From Actinomycetota bacterium (GTDB lineage: Bacteria; Actinomycetota; Acidimicrobiia; Acidimicrobiales; AC-14): a stretch of 64,000 nt of DNA. Location: the NCBI GenBank assembly GCA_005888325.1, contig VAWU01000032.1:72569-136568 (forward strand), written 5' to 3'. The position numbers and the translations under genes were made by a program. The notes under the pieces are model-generated. The model was not told the origin of the DNA. It made no database searches and was given only the letters and a program-made list of their open reading frames with translations. Shown piece after piece: positions 9,563 to 17,289 of the stretch (positions within the stretch are counted from its first letter, which is position 1; each line of letters begins with the position of its first letter).

Positions 9563-10150
9563 GTGGACGATGGGGTGTCCGCGGCGCCCGATGGGGCGGC
9601 GCGCGTGGTGGTGCTCGCTGAACCGACGTGCAGCGCCCTCGGCCTGGCCGCATCGCGGCCGACCGCGCGGAGCGAGGTCGCCGCGGTGGCGCTGCGACTG
9701 CTCGACCCCGCGCCTCTCTCCGAGTTGGCCGACGGCTTGATCGAGTCGCTCGACGACCTCATCGTCGGCGTCGTCGAAGCCGTCGAGGAGTGCGTCCTCG
9801 CGCCGCCACCCGACTGCCCCAACCTACGAACGCGCGCCGAAGTCGAAGCTGTCTCCTGGGTCGACGACTTCATCGCCGACGACGCACCCGACGACCCTGA
9901 CGCCGTCTCGCAACAGGTGATGTTCCAGCTCGCCTGCCTCGTGGCGGATGCCGTCGCCGACGCGGTCACCGTGCGCACGCACGCGGAGCACGGGACAACG
10001 AGCGTTCGCATTGCGGGCCGCGAGATGTTCGACCTTCGTCGCGTCGCCGACGACGTTCGTCGCGTCGTCGACGACCTTCGTCGCCGCGGCGTCGAGGCAG
10101 TGCGCTGGAGCCTCCAGCTCGCAACGCCGCTCCGTTGGCTCCACCGCTGA
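9563..10150 (+). CDS. Hypothetical protein with C-terminal amphipathic Arg/Asp repeats
   Basis: A 195-residue, strongly acidic protein I cannot assign. It has no signal peptide or membrane segment. Helical acidic segments in the middle (LADGLIESLDDLIVGVVEAV) are followed near residues 155-180 by a repeated DLRRVADDVRRVVDDLRRRG pattern. At DNA level this is three near-identical copies of a TTCGTCGCGTCG unit, suggesting local tandem duplication and a coiled-coil-like helix. GTG 9563 is chosen because GGGGAGGAA lies just upstream. It is convergent with the hybrid kinase gene. Confidence 0.55.
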   Translation: MDDGVSAAPDGAARVVVLAEPTCSALGLAASRPTARSEVAAVALRLLDPAPLSELADGLIESLDDLIVGVVEAVEECVLAPPPDCPNLRTRAEVEAVSWVDDFIADDAPDDPDAVSQQVMFQLACLVADAVADAVTVRTHAEHGTTSVRIAGREMFDLRRVADDVRRVVDDLRRRGVEAVRWSLQLATPLRWLHR

Positions 10151-10172
10151 GGGCGCCGGCGGCGTGATCGCG

Positions 10173-11831
10173 TCAGCGGCGGACGTTCTCGAATCCTCGG
10201 AAGTTGCCGTTGAGCACCTGACCCGCTTTGGCGAGCAGCGCCGCCTCCGAGAACGGTTTGTCGACGAGCGCGACGCCAGGCTCGAGCCTGCCCTGTGAGG
10301 CGAGGACGGGTAGTGCGTAGCCGGACATGAAGAGCACTTCGATGTCCGGGCGGAGCTCGCGGACCCGCTCGGCGACTTCTTTTCCGAGCATCTTGGGCAT
10401 GACGACGTCGGTGACGAGCAGGTGGATCTCACCCTCGTGCCGGGCGACGAGGGCGACGGCATCGGGACCATTCGCGGCGGTGATCACGCGATAGCCGTTG
10501 CGGGTGAAGATTCGTTCGGTCACCTCGCGGAGCGCTTCTTCATCCTCGACGACGAGAACGGTCTCTCCCTTCGGAGTGCGTTCGTAGGGCGCGGGCTCCT
10601 CGATCGACGCGGCGGCCTCGTCGGTCACCGGAAGCATCATGGTGAAAGTGGTACCGGCACCCGGTTCGGACTGGATGGCGATCGTGGCCTCGGCCTGGCT
10701 GACGATCCCGTAGACGGTGGCCAGGCCCAGTCCGGTCCCGGCGCCGTCGCCCTTGGTGCTGTAGAAGGGCTCGAAGGCGTGGGCGGCCACTTCGGCAGAC
10801 ATGCCGGTGCCGGTGTCGCTGACCCGAAGGCGCACGTACCGTCCGGGTCGCGCGGGTGATCCACCTGCCACCGACTCGGCGTCGACGGCAACGTTGGCAG
10901 TGTCGATGCGCAACGTGCCGCCGCCTGGCATCGCGTCGCGGGCATTGATCGCGAGGTTCACCAGCACCTGCTCGATCTGGCCCGGGTCGGCGAGGATGGG
11001 CCACAGCTGGTCGGGCAGCTTGATGACCAGCTCCATGTCCTCGCCGAGGGTCCGGCGGAGCAGCTGCTCGACGTCGGTCACCGCGTCATTGAGGTGGAGC
11101 ACCCGCGGTTGAACCACCTCTCGGCGGGCGAACGCGAGCAGCTGATGGGTCAGGTCGGTCGCGCGTTTGGCCGCGCGCCGGATCTGCTCGACGTCACGTT
11201 GCACCCCCTCGCGCCGCCGCTCCCAATCAGGTGCCGACTCGACCGCGCCGGTCAGCTCCTCGGAGACGAAGGCGGAGTAGTTGAGGATCACCGCGAGCAG
11301 GTTGTTGAAGTCGTGAGCGACCCCGCCCGCGAGCCGTCCGAGAACCTCCATACGTTGGGTCTGCTGCAGGTGGGCTTCCAGCAGCGCTTCGTCGGCATCA
11401 GCCGCGAGCTTCCGCTCGTCGATGTTCGACCGATCTCGTTGTGACTCGGACCGTCGGTGAGAGACCATCACCGCGCCGACTACAGCGTTCGCGCTGTCGA
11501 CGATCGCCGCGGTCGTGAGCGACACGGCGACCACCGATCCGTCCTTCGCCACCCGCGTCGTCTCGTACTGCTCGGCGGGGTCACCCCCCTCGACGATCCG
11601 ACGGAGTGCCTCCGCCTCTTCCTCAAGCCTCTCCGGCGCGACGAGCACGTCGACGTTGCGGCCGATGACCTCCTCGGCTGCGTACCCGTAGAGGTCTGTC
11701 GCCGCGGGGTTCCAGCTGTTGATCACGCCGAGCGGCGTCGAACCGATGATCGCGTCGTGGGTTGATTCGAGGATCGCGGCCAACTTCGCGCGCGGAGCTG
11801 CTGTCCGCTTGTGCTTCGTCGCCTTGCTCAT
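10173..11831 (-). CDS. PAS-domain hybrid sensor histidine kinase with receiver
   Basis: A 552-residue soluble hybrid kinase with no transmembrane segment, so it should sense a cytoplasmic signal. A PAS domain occupies about residues 15-130 (STPLGVINSWNPAA). The dimerisation/phospho-acceptor helix has GGVAHDFNNLLAV (about 170). The ATPase domain shows the N box NLAINARDA, G1 DTGTGM, FEPFYSTK and GTGLGL. A C-terminal receiver (about 425-545) has the phospho-acceptor Asp in LLVTDVVMP. This is the PAS-HATPase-REC layout of HDFNN-type kinases. A separate receiver protein at 8614 could accept phosphate. The ATG start at 11831 gives the PAS domain a normal short N-terminal extension. Confidence 0.92.
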   Translation of the reverse strand: MSKATKHKRTAAPRAKLAAILESTHDAIIGSTPLGVINSWNPAATDLYGYAAEEVIGRNVDVLVAPERLEEEAEALRRIVEGGDPAEQYETTRVAKDGSVVAVSLTTAAIVDSANAVVGAVMVSHRRSESQRDRSNIDERKLAADADEALLEAHLQQTQRMEVLGRLAGGVAHDFNNLLAVILNYSAFVSEELTGAVESAPDWERRREGVQRDVEQIRRAAKRATDLTHQLLAFARREVVQPRVLHLNDAVTDVEQLLRRTLGEDMELVIKLPDQLWPILADPGQIEQVLVNLAINARDAMPGGGTLRIDTANVAVDAESVAGGSPARPGRYVRLRVSDTGTGMSAEVAAHAFEPFYSTKGDGAGTGLGLATVYGIVSQAEATIAIQSEPGAGTTFTMMLPVTDEAAASIEEPAPYERTPKGETVLVVEDEEALREVTERIFTRNGYRVITAANGPDAVALVARHEGEIHLLVTDVVMPKMLGKEVAERVRELRPDIEVLFMSGYALPVLASQGRLEPGVALVDKPFSEAALLAKAGQVLNGNFRGFENVRR

Positions 11832-12096
11832 GCGCCGTCCCGCGGCCGCTCGCCAGGGCGTCTGCTGAGTGAAACGGCCGTCACCCAGGACGATTCCGGC
11901 CGGAGGGCGCGCGTGGACTGGACGACAGCGCCGGCTCGTTCCTCATGGTACCCGGCACAGACGCAGCCCTCGTCATTCTCATCCGGAGGAGCACGGCTTG
12001 GAAGGGGCTCGTCCGGGCGGGAGCCGAGCCGACCAGGCTGGGGAAGACTGCGCTGCGAAAGTCGACGACCGAAGCAGGCGCCCGAGAGGAGGCAGC

Positions 12097-12983
12097 ATGG
12101 CACCGACCCAGAACCCGGTCGCGGTGCTCGGCATCGGCGCGATGGGCCACGGGATGACAACCAGCGCGTGCGCGCCGGCATCCCGACGATCGTCTGGAAC
12201 CGCACGCCGGAGGCGACCCGAGACCTCGCCGAGCTCGGCGCGGAAGTCGCCGAGACCGCGGCCGACGCGGCGGGGCGAGCCGCGATCGTCGTCACGATGG
12301 TGACCGACGCCGACGCGGTGATCTCGATCGCCCACGACCAGGGCATGCTCGCCGCTCTCGCGCCGGACGCGATCTGGGTGCAGATGAGCACGATCGGCGT
12401 GGCCGGGACCGAACGCGTCGCGGCCCTCGCCGAGAGAGAGCGTCCCGACATCACGCTTCTCGACGCGCCGGTCTCGGGGAGCAAGGATCCCGCCGAGCAG
12501 GGCCGGCTGACGATCTTCGCGTCGGGGCCCGACGACGCCCGCGTGCGAGTCACTCCCCTCTTCGACGCGCTCGGCCAGCGCACGATCTGGGTCGGTCCGG
12601 TCGGGAACGGAGCACGCGTGAAGATCGTGAACAACACCTGGCTCGCGTTCGCGGCGGAAGCGGTTGCCGCGTCGGTGGCCCTTGCTCGCCGGTTGGGCCT
12701 CGAGGCCGAGACCGTTGTCGACGCGCTGGGCGGCGGTCCGCTCGTGTCCCTGTGGCAGGCAGCCAAGCTGCAGCGCATCGTCGAGGGCGACTTCTCGGCA
12801 CAGTTCGCGTTGACGCTCGCGCTCAAGGACGTGCACCTCGCGCTCGAAGCTGCCGGCGAGGACCGATTCGCTGCGCTCGGCTGCCTGGCCGACGAATGGC
12901 AGCGAGTCGTGGATCAGGGGTTCGGCGACCAGGACCTCACGGTCGTGACGCGCGCGCTCGAACTGCAAGGCGGAACGGGATGA
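12097..12983 (+). pseudogene. NAD(P)-dependent 3-hydroxyisobutyrate-dehydrogenase-like protein, frameshifted
   Basis: The family reduces or oxidises beta-hydroxy acids using a Rossmann fold. Reading from ATG 12097 (GAGAGGAGG upstream) gives PVAVLGIGAMGHGMTTSA, the dinucleotide-binding turn, and then the frame is lost. The next frame resumes at 12171 with RAGIPTIVWNRTPE and continues through the substrate motif DAPVSGS, the catalytic Lys region GNGARVKIVNN and the C-terminal helical domain to 12983. Inserting one base between 12168 and 12169 restores the expected S-A-L-R-A-G-I-P exactly. Everything else is intact, so a sequencing or assembly deletion is as likely as a real mutation. It is divergent from the hybrid kinase. 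Confidence 0.85.
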
Positions 12984-13012
12984 CGCCGATCGGTCGGTCA
13001 GTGCCGCCCACG

Positions 13013-14590
13013 CTACGGGTGTTGCCGCGCGGCGCGGAGCACGGTGCCGCTCCTCTCGTGCACCACCTCACGAAGACGCAGCGCGTCGGTCAGCTGCCGT
13101 CTCGTCGGGGTGAAGGCGTTGTCGAAGTACACGACGATTCCGCCGCGCCGGGCCAGCCGTCGACGCATCCGCGCCAGCTGTGCGTCGAACTCCGAGTTGC
13201 GCCGAAGGCTGGACACATCACGATCGGAGGGCACGTCGAAGACGTGACGGCCCGTCAAGAGGTAGACCATGGCGGCGTCGTTCGAATAGATGACCTCGCC
13301 TCGCGGTGTTTCCCGAGCGGTGCGAAGCACCCGCGAGCTTGCCCAAGCCGGTCTCGTCACGGCGACACCGTTGATGCGAGCGGATCGACCCCATCGGACG
13401 GCTTCGGGAACGATCGGCGCCAGCGCAACGACGCACGCAATCGGGAGGGCGAGCCTCAGGCGACCAAGGCGCGATCGCATCGACATCAACTGGTGGAGCG
13501 CACTCGCGAGCAGCACGGCAACGACCGGCAAGGCCGGCGTCAGTATTCGCGGATAGTCGCCTGCGGTGGTCGCGTCCACGATCGCAGTAGCGAGTTCAAC
13601 CAGTACGAGATAGACGACCAGCCAGACGACCAGAACGACGGCGGTCGCCCGGTGCGCGCCTCCGCGTCGGATCAGGGCGGCGACGGCCGCCACGAGGGTG
13701 ACGCAGAGAACCAGACCGGCGATCCCCTGAGCTGAGCTCTCGGTTCCCACCAACCAGGATCCCAGCGTGTCGAGCATCCGCGACAGGTTCCGAAGCCCGG
13801 ACGGATGGAACCCGAGAGATCGGTTGGCCGTGTCATGTACGACGAGGACGTTGTAGGCGATGAACGCGGCCAACGGTCCAAGTGAACCCACCAGGTACGC
13901 GACGACGAGCGTTGCTCTGCGGTGACGCGTCTGCGTGCGCGATCGCGCCAGCAGTATCGCGCCGGCAACCCCGTAAGCGACGCCGATGTAACGAGTCAAG
14001 GCCGCGAGCGACGCGAGAGTCGCGCTGGCGAAGAGCAGCTGTGGCCGCGCGTCGGCGAGGTACTTCATCAGCAGATACAGGCTCGCAAGACCGGCGACGA
14101 TCATCACCGGCTCCGACATCGCCATGGCGTACACCGTGATGAAGCGCGTCGAGCCGACGACGATCAGTGAGGCGAAAGCGAGCGGCATCGCGGCCGACCT
14201 GCTCATCGTGCGACAGATGAGTGCGACCAGGATCAGGGTCGCGGCGAGCAGGCCGGTGTTCAACCAGCGCGCGTAACCGAAGACGTCGAGAGGCGTGATG
14301 GCGTGGCCTGCGAGAAGGAGCGGATAGAAGGGCGGATAGCGCGTCAGCGGAGTGGCGAGCGATTCACCGAAGGGCAGCGTGAGACCCTTGCCATGGAGCA
14401 ATCCCCTCGCCGCGCCGATATACGCGGCACTGTCCTCTTGCAGGCCGACGCCTCGGCGAGTCGCGATGAGCTGAAGGAGAACGGCCACCAGGACGCCGGC
14501 GCCCGCGACGGCCACGAGCAAGTGACGTTGTCTCGCGTAATCATCGACCACGAGGGCCGTCTGGTCCGTCGGCGTTGTCTTGCTCAGCAC
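13013..14590 (-). CDS. Polytopic membrane protein, GT-C glycosyltransferase-like
   Basis: A 525-residue protein with about ten to twelve hydrophobic segments. The first extracytoplasmic loop after TM1 has EDSAAYIGAARGLLHGKG, resembling the acidic loop of GT-C enzymes that use polyprenyl-phosphate sugars. The C-terminal 100 residues form a soluble domain (EVIYSNDAAMVYLLTGRH). This fits the ArnT/PMT-like glycosyltransferase group, which adds sugars to lipids or proteins outside the membrane, but no specific substrate can be named. It is convergent with the dehydrogenase gene and lies upstream of nothing obvious. The start at ATG 14590 gives a normal cytoplasmic tail before TM1. Confidence 0.6.
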   Translation of the reverse strand: MLSKTTPTDQTALVVDDYARQRHLLVAVAGAGVLVAVLLQLIATRRGVGLQEDSAAYIGAARGLLHGKGLTLPFGESLATPLTRYPPFYPLLLAGHAITPLDVFGYARWLNTGLLAATLILVALICRTMSRSAAMPLAFASLIVVGSTRFITVYAMAMSEPVMIVAGLASLYLLMKYLADARPQLLFASATLASLAALTRYIGVAYGVAGAILLARSRTQTRHRRATLVVAYLVGSLGPLAAFIAYNVLVVHDTANRSLGFHPSGLRNLSRMLDTLGSWLVGTESSAQGIAGLVLCVTLVAAVAALIRRGGAHRATAVVLVVWLVVYLVLVELATAIVDATTAGDYPRILTPALPVVAVLLASALHQLMSMRSRLGRLRLALPIACVVALAPIVPEAVRWGRSARINGVAVTRPAWASSRVLRTARETPRGEVIYSNDAAMVYLLTGRHVFDVPSDRDVSSLRRNSEFDAQLARMRRRLARRGGIVVYFDNAFTPTRRQLTDALRLREVVHERSGTVLRAARQHP

Positions 14591-14723
14591 GGTCGCGTGA
14601 GTCTCACTCAGCAGTCACCCGAGATCCGCGGTTGGAACGATCCGATGTCATGGGTCGAGCGGTCCGCCTGAAGGCTCGGGGAATCGCGGTGTCGCTGACG
14701 TGCACTCCTTCTCGCTGGCCTTG

Positions 14724-14796
14724 CTGGCGGGGCAGGGCTCGAACCTGCAACCTCTTGATCCAAAGTCAAGCGTTCTGCCTGTTGAACTACCCGCCA
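14724..14796 (-). tRNA. tRNA-Gln (anticodon TTG)
   Basis: A complete 73-base cloverleaf reads on the minus strand. The acceptor stem is TGGCGGG with CCCGCCA, the D stem GTTC with GAAC, and the anticodon stem CTTGA with TCAAG around the loop CTTTGGA (anticodon TTG). The T stem is GCAGG with CCTGC around TTCGAGC. The discriminator base is G and the CCA end is not encoded. tRNA-Gln beside the ispE/glmU block is a familiar actinobacterial arrangement. Confidence 0.96.
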
Positions 14797-14871
14797 GGGC
14801 TGTCGCGGGCCCCAGCGTAGGACAGGGGGTCTCGGCGCCCGCTTCCTCGCCCCGCTACCCTGACGCCGGCC

Positions 14872-14970
14872 ATGGGATCGCTGATCAAGAAGCGCCGCAA
14901 GCGCATGCGCAAGAAGAAGCACAAGAAGATGCTGAAGGCCACGCGCTGGCAGCGCCGGGCCGGCAAGTAG
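14872..14970 (+). CDS. Small ribosomal subunit protein bS22 (AURKAIP1/COX24-type)
   Basis: A 32-residue, very basic protein: MGSLIKKRRKRMRKKKHKK followed by a short basic tail. This matches the tiny actinobacterial protein seen on the 30S subunit of mycobacterial ribosomes and named bS22, related to the mitochondrial AURKAIP1/COX24 domain. Length, the N-terminal MGS-IKKRRKRM signature and Lys/Arg content all agree. It lies alone on the plus strand between tRNA-Gln and ispE and ends just before a strong bidirectional hairpin. No strong ribosome-binding site is visible upstream. Confidence 0.9.
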   Translation: MGSLIKKRRKRMRKKKHKKMLKATRWQRRAGK

Positions 14971-14985
14971 GCGCCCGGGAGCACC

Positions 14986-15011
14986 ACCGACCGCCCTCAG
15001 GGGCGGTCGGT
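14986..15011. terminator. Bidirectional hairpin terminator between bS22 and ispE
   Basis: A perfect 11-bp stem, ACCGACCGCCC paired with GGGCGGTCGGT, closes a four-base loop (TCAG). It lies 15 bases after the bS22 stop and includes the last codons and stop of the convergent ispE gene, so it can serve both. No T-tract follows on either side, as is common for high-GC actinobacterial terminators. Confidence 0.75.
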
Positions 15012-15719
15012 TCGCGTCACGACCGCCCCGACGACGTCGGGGAAGGCGCCCTCGACGAACCACGTCGACCCGCTCCCGGCCAGTTGCGGCGTCTGCCCCG
15101 TGGCGTCGCCCAGCCGGTCGCGCCACTCGGCCAGCCCCGGCTCGACGGCGAGCGCGGCCGGCTCGAGGTCGTTGGGGCCGTCGGCGGTGGGCCCACCGAG
15201 CTCGTCCCAGCGGCGGTAGACCGCCGACGTTTCGACCGACAGCGGCGGGGTGAGGAGCGTGAACTCGCGCAGCTCGAAGGGCAGTGGCTCGACGATCTCG
15301 CCGATGCCCTTCACGCGGGCGCGCCCACCGACGAGGCAGAAGGGAACGTCGGCGCCGAGTGACGCCGCCAGGAGCAGGTCGTCGCACCCGGCCCAACGCA
15401 GCACCGCCGCGGCGTCGGCGGAGCCGCCACCGAGCCCGGCACCGACGGGAATGCGCTTCTCGAGCCGGACGTGCGCGGTGCGGTCGACCGCGGCGAGGGC
15501 GCGGGGCACGAGGTCGAACGAGGCGCGATCGAGGCCGACCGCGTCGAGCCCGACGACATCGAGCCCCACCACGTCGAAGCCCACGCCCTCGGAGAACGTC
15601 AGCACGTCGGCGAGGTCGATCGTCGTCATCTCCGCCTCCAGCCGGTGGTAGCCGTCGTCGCGCACGCCGGTGACCCGCAACGACGACGTGAGCTTCGCCA
15701 GCGCCCTCACCCGTTGCAT
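14997..15719 (-). CDS. ispE: 4-diphosphocytidyl-2-C-methyl-D-erythritol kinase
   Basis: IspE phosphorylates the MEP-pathway intermediate CDP-methylerythritol using ATP, a step to isopentenyl diphosphate. The GHMP-kinase signature PVGAGLGGGSADAAAVL is present, as are the N-terminal AKLTSSLRVTG and GYHRLEAEM motifs. At 240 residues it is shorter than the usual 280-300, mainly at the C-terminus. I use ATG 15719, which overlaps the rsmA end by 13 bases; GTG 15710, forming GTGA with the rsmA stop, is equally possible. The neighbours tatD, rsmA and ispE follow the conserved actinobacterial order. Confidence 0.93.
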   Translation of the reverse strand: MQRVRALAKLTSSLRVTGVRDDGYHRLEAEMTTIDLADVLTFSEGVGFDVVGLDVVGLDAVGLDRASFDLVPRALAAVDRTAHVRLEKRIPVGAGLGGGSADAAAVLRWAGCDDLLLAASLGADVPFCLVGGRARVKGIGEIVEPLPFELREFTLLTPPLSVETSAVYRRWDELGGPTADGPNDLEPAALAVEPGLAEWRDRLGDATGQTPQLAGSGSTWFVEGAFPDVVGAVVTRTDRP

Positions 15720-16522
15720 GCCGCCAGCCTGCCCCAGTCCTCGATCGACAGCTCCTCGGCGCGAGCTTCCGGACGGATGTCCGCGCACGCGAACCCGCTC
15801 GCGTCCACCGTCCCTGCCAACGCCCGGCGCAGCATCTTGCGACGCTGGCCGAAGCCCTGGTCGATCAACGCGAACAACCGGCGACGGTCGATGCTCGCGT
15901 CGACGGCCGGAGTCGACCGCCGGTCGACGCGCACCAATGCCGACTCGACGTTGGGCCTGGGCACGAACACCGTCGCAGGCACCGAGCCGACGACGGTGGC
16001 CGTGGCCCAGAAGGCCACCTTCACGGAAACCGCGCCGTAGGCCTCGTCACCGACGTGAGCGGCGAGACGTTCGCCCACCTCGCGCTGCACCATCACGAGC
16101 ATGTGCTCGATGGTCGGCACCTGCTCGAGCAGGTCGAGCACGAGCGCGGTGGCGACGTTGTACGGCAGGTTGGCGACGAGTCGCCAACGGTGGTCAGCGA
16201 GCAGCGCCGCCCAGTCGATGCGTCGGGCGTCGCCCTCGACGACGGTGACGCCCGCGGGCTCGACAACACGTCGCAGCACAGCCACGAGCTGGGGGTCGGT
16301 CTCCACCGCGGTCACGGAGGCGCCGGTCTCCGCCAGGGCCAGCGTGAGCGAGCCCAGCCCGGCCCCGATCTCGACCACCCGATCGCCGGTACCGACGCCC
16401 GCCAGGCGGGCGATGCGGCGGACCGTGTTGGGGTCGACGACGAAGTTCTGGCCGAGGGCCCGCCGCGGGCGCAGACCGTGCTCGGCCAGCAGGTCGACGA
16501 CCTCCCGGCGCGAGAGAGTCAC
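15707..16522 (-). CDS. rsmA: 16S rRNA (adenine(1518)-N(6)/adenine(1519)-N(6))-dimethyltransferase
   Basis: RsmA (KsgA) dimethylates two adjacent adenines in the 3' terminal helix of 16S rRNA during 30S maturation, using SAM. The Rossmann methyltransferase motif I VVEIGAGLGSLT, the acidic AVETDPQ and the catalytic NLPYNV are present, as is the N-terminal RPRRALGQNFVVD. At 271 residues it is of normal length. GTG 16522 starts just upstream of these motifs. It lies between tatD and ispE and overlaps ispE by about 13 bases. Confidence 0.96.
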   Translation of the reverse strand: MTLSRREVVDLLAEHGLRPRRALGQNFVVDPNTVRRIARLAGVGTGDRVVEIGAGLGSLTLALAETGASVTAVETDPQLVAVLRRVVEPAGVTVVEGDARRIDWAALLADHRWRLVANLPYNVATALVLDLLEQVPTIEHMLVMVQREVGERLAAHVGDEAYGAVSVKVAFWATATVVGSVPATVFVPRPNVESALVRVDRRSTPAVDASIDRRRLFALIDQGFGQRRKMLRRALAGTVDASGFACADIRPEARAEELSIEDWGRLAACNG

Positions 16523-16533
16523 GCCACCATCGC

Positions 16534-17289
16534 CTACCGCTGGGCCAGGTCGAAGACCCGTTCGGTGTTGGCCCAGGTCGCCGCCTCGACCTCGGCGACG
16601 TCGACCCCACGCGCCGCGGCCACCGCCGAGCCCACGATCGGCACGAGGGCGGGGCGGTTCTGCTCACCGCGATGAGGCACCGGGGCGAGGAAGGGCGAGT
16701 CGGTTTCGACGAGCAGCCGATCGAGCGGGCACAGGGCCGCGGCCGCGCGCGGGTCGTGCGCGCCCTTGAACGTGACGATGCCGCTGAACGACAGATGGCC
16801 CCCCACGTCGAGGGCACGCCGCGCCTCGTCGGGCCCGCCGGTGAAGCAGTGGAACACCGTGCGGTCGGGGACGCCCTCGGCGGTGAGGATCGCGAACGTG
16901 TCGTCCCATGCCTCTCGCGTGTGGATCACCAGGGCGAGGCCGCGCTCGTGGGCGAGGCCGATCTGGGCCGCGAAGGCCGCGCGCTGCACATCGCGCGGCG
17001 AATGGTCGTAGTGGTAGTCGAGCCCGCATTCGCCCACCGCCACCACCTCGGGCTCGGCGAGCAACGCCACCAGGGTGTCGACCCCCTGCTGCGCATCATG
17101 GGGATGGAGCCCGACGGTGGCCCACACCCGATCGTGGGAGCGTGCGTTGGCGATGGCCGCGCGCGTCTCCCCCGCATCGGTGCCGATCGCCACCAGCAGG
17201 GTCACGCCCGCAGCCTGCGCGTCGGCCACGAGCGCGGCGGACTCCTCGGCCGCGGCGGGCAGGTGGCAGTGGCTGTCGGCCCAGCTCAC
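16534..17289 (-). CDS. tatD: TatD-family metal-dependent hydrolase (DNase)
   Basis: A 251-residue TIM-barrel hydrolase of the TatD family, generally 3'-5' exonucleases or deoxyribonucleases. The metal ligands are visible: DSHCHLP near the N-terminus, the Glu in GECGLDYHYDHSP, His in VIHTREA, His in FHCFTGG and Asp in VETDSPFLAP. The frame is open far upstream inside metG, but the family start fits GTG 17289, which overlaps the metG stop as GTGA. The metG-tatD-rsmA order is conserved in actinobacteria. Confidence 0.94.
   Translation of the reverse strand: MSWADSHCHLPAAAEESAALVADAQAAGVTLLVAIGTDAGETRAAIANARSHDRVWATVGLHPHDAQQGVDTLVALLAEPEVVAVGECGLDYHYDHSPRDVQRAAFAAQIGLAHERGLALVIHTREAWDDTFAILTAEGVPDRTVFHCFTGGPDEARRALDVGGHLSFSGIVTFKGAHDPRAAAALCPLDRLLVETDSPFLAPVPHRGEQNRPALVPIVGSAVAAARGVDVAEVEAATWANTERVFDLAQR

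Noticed and set aside
10030-10090. Possible CRISPR-like tandem units
   Set aside because: Units are about 12-18 bases with no spacers, lie within a reading frame and no cas genes are present.
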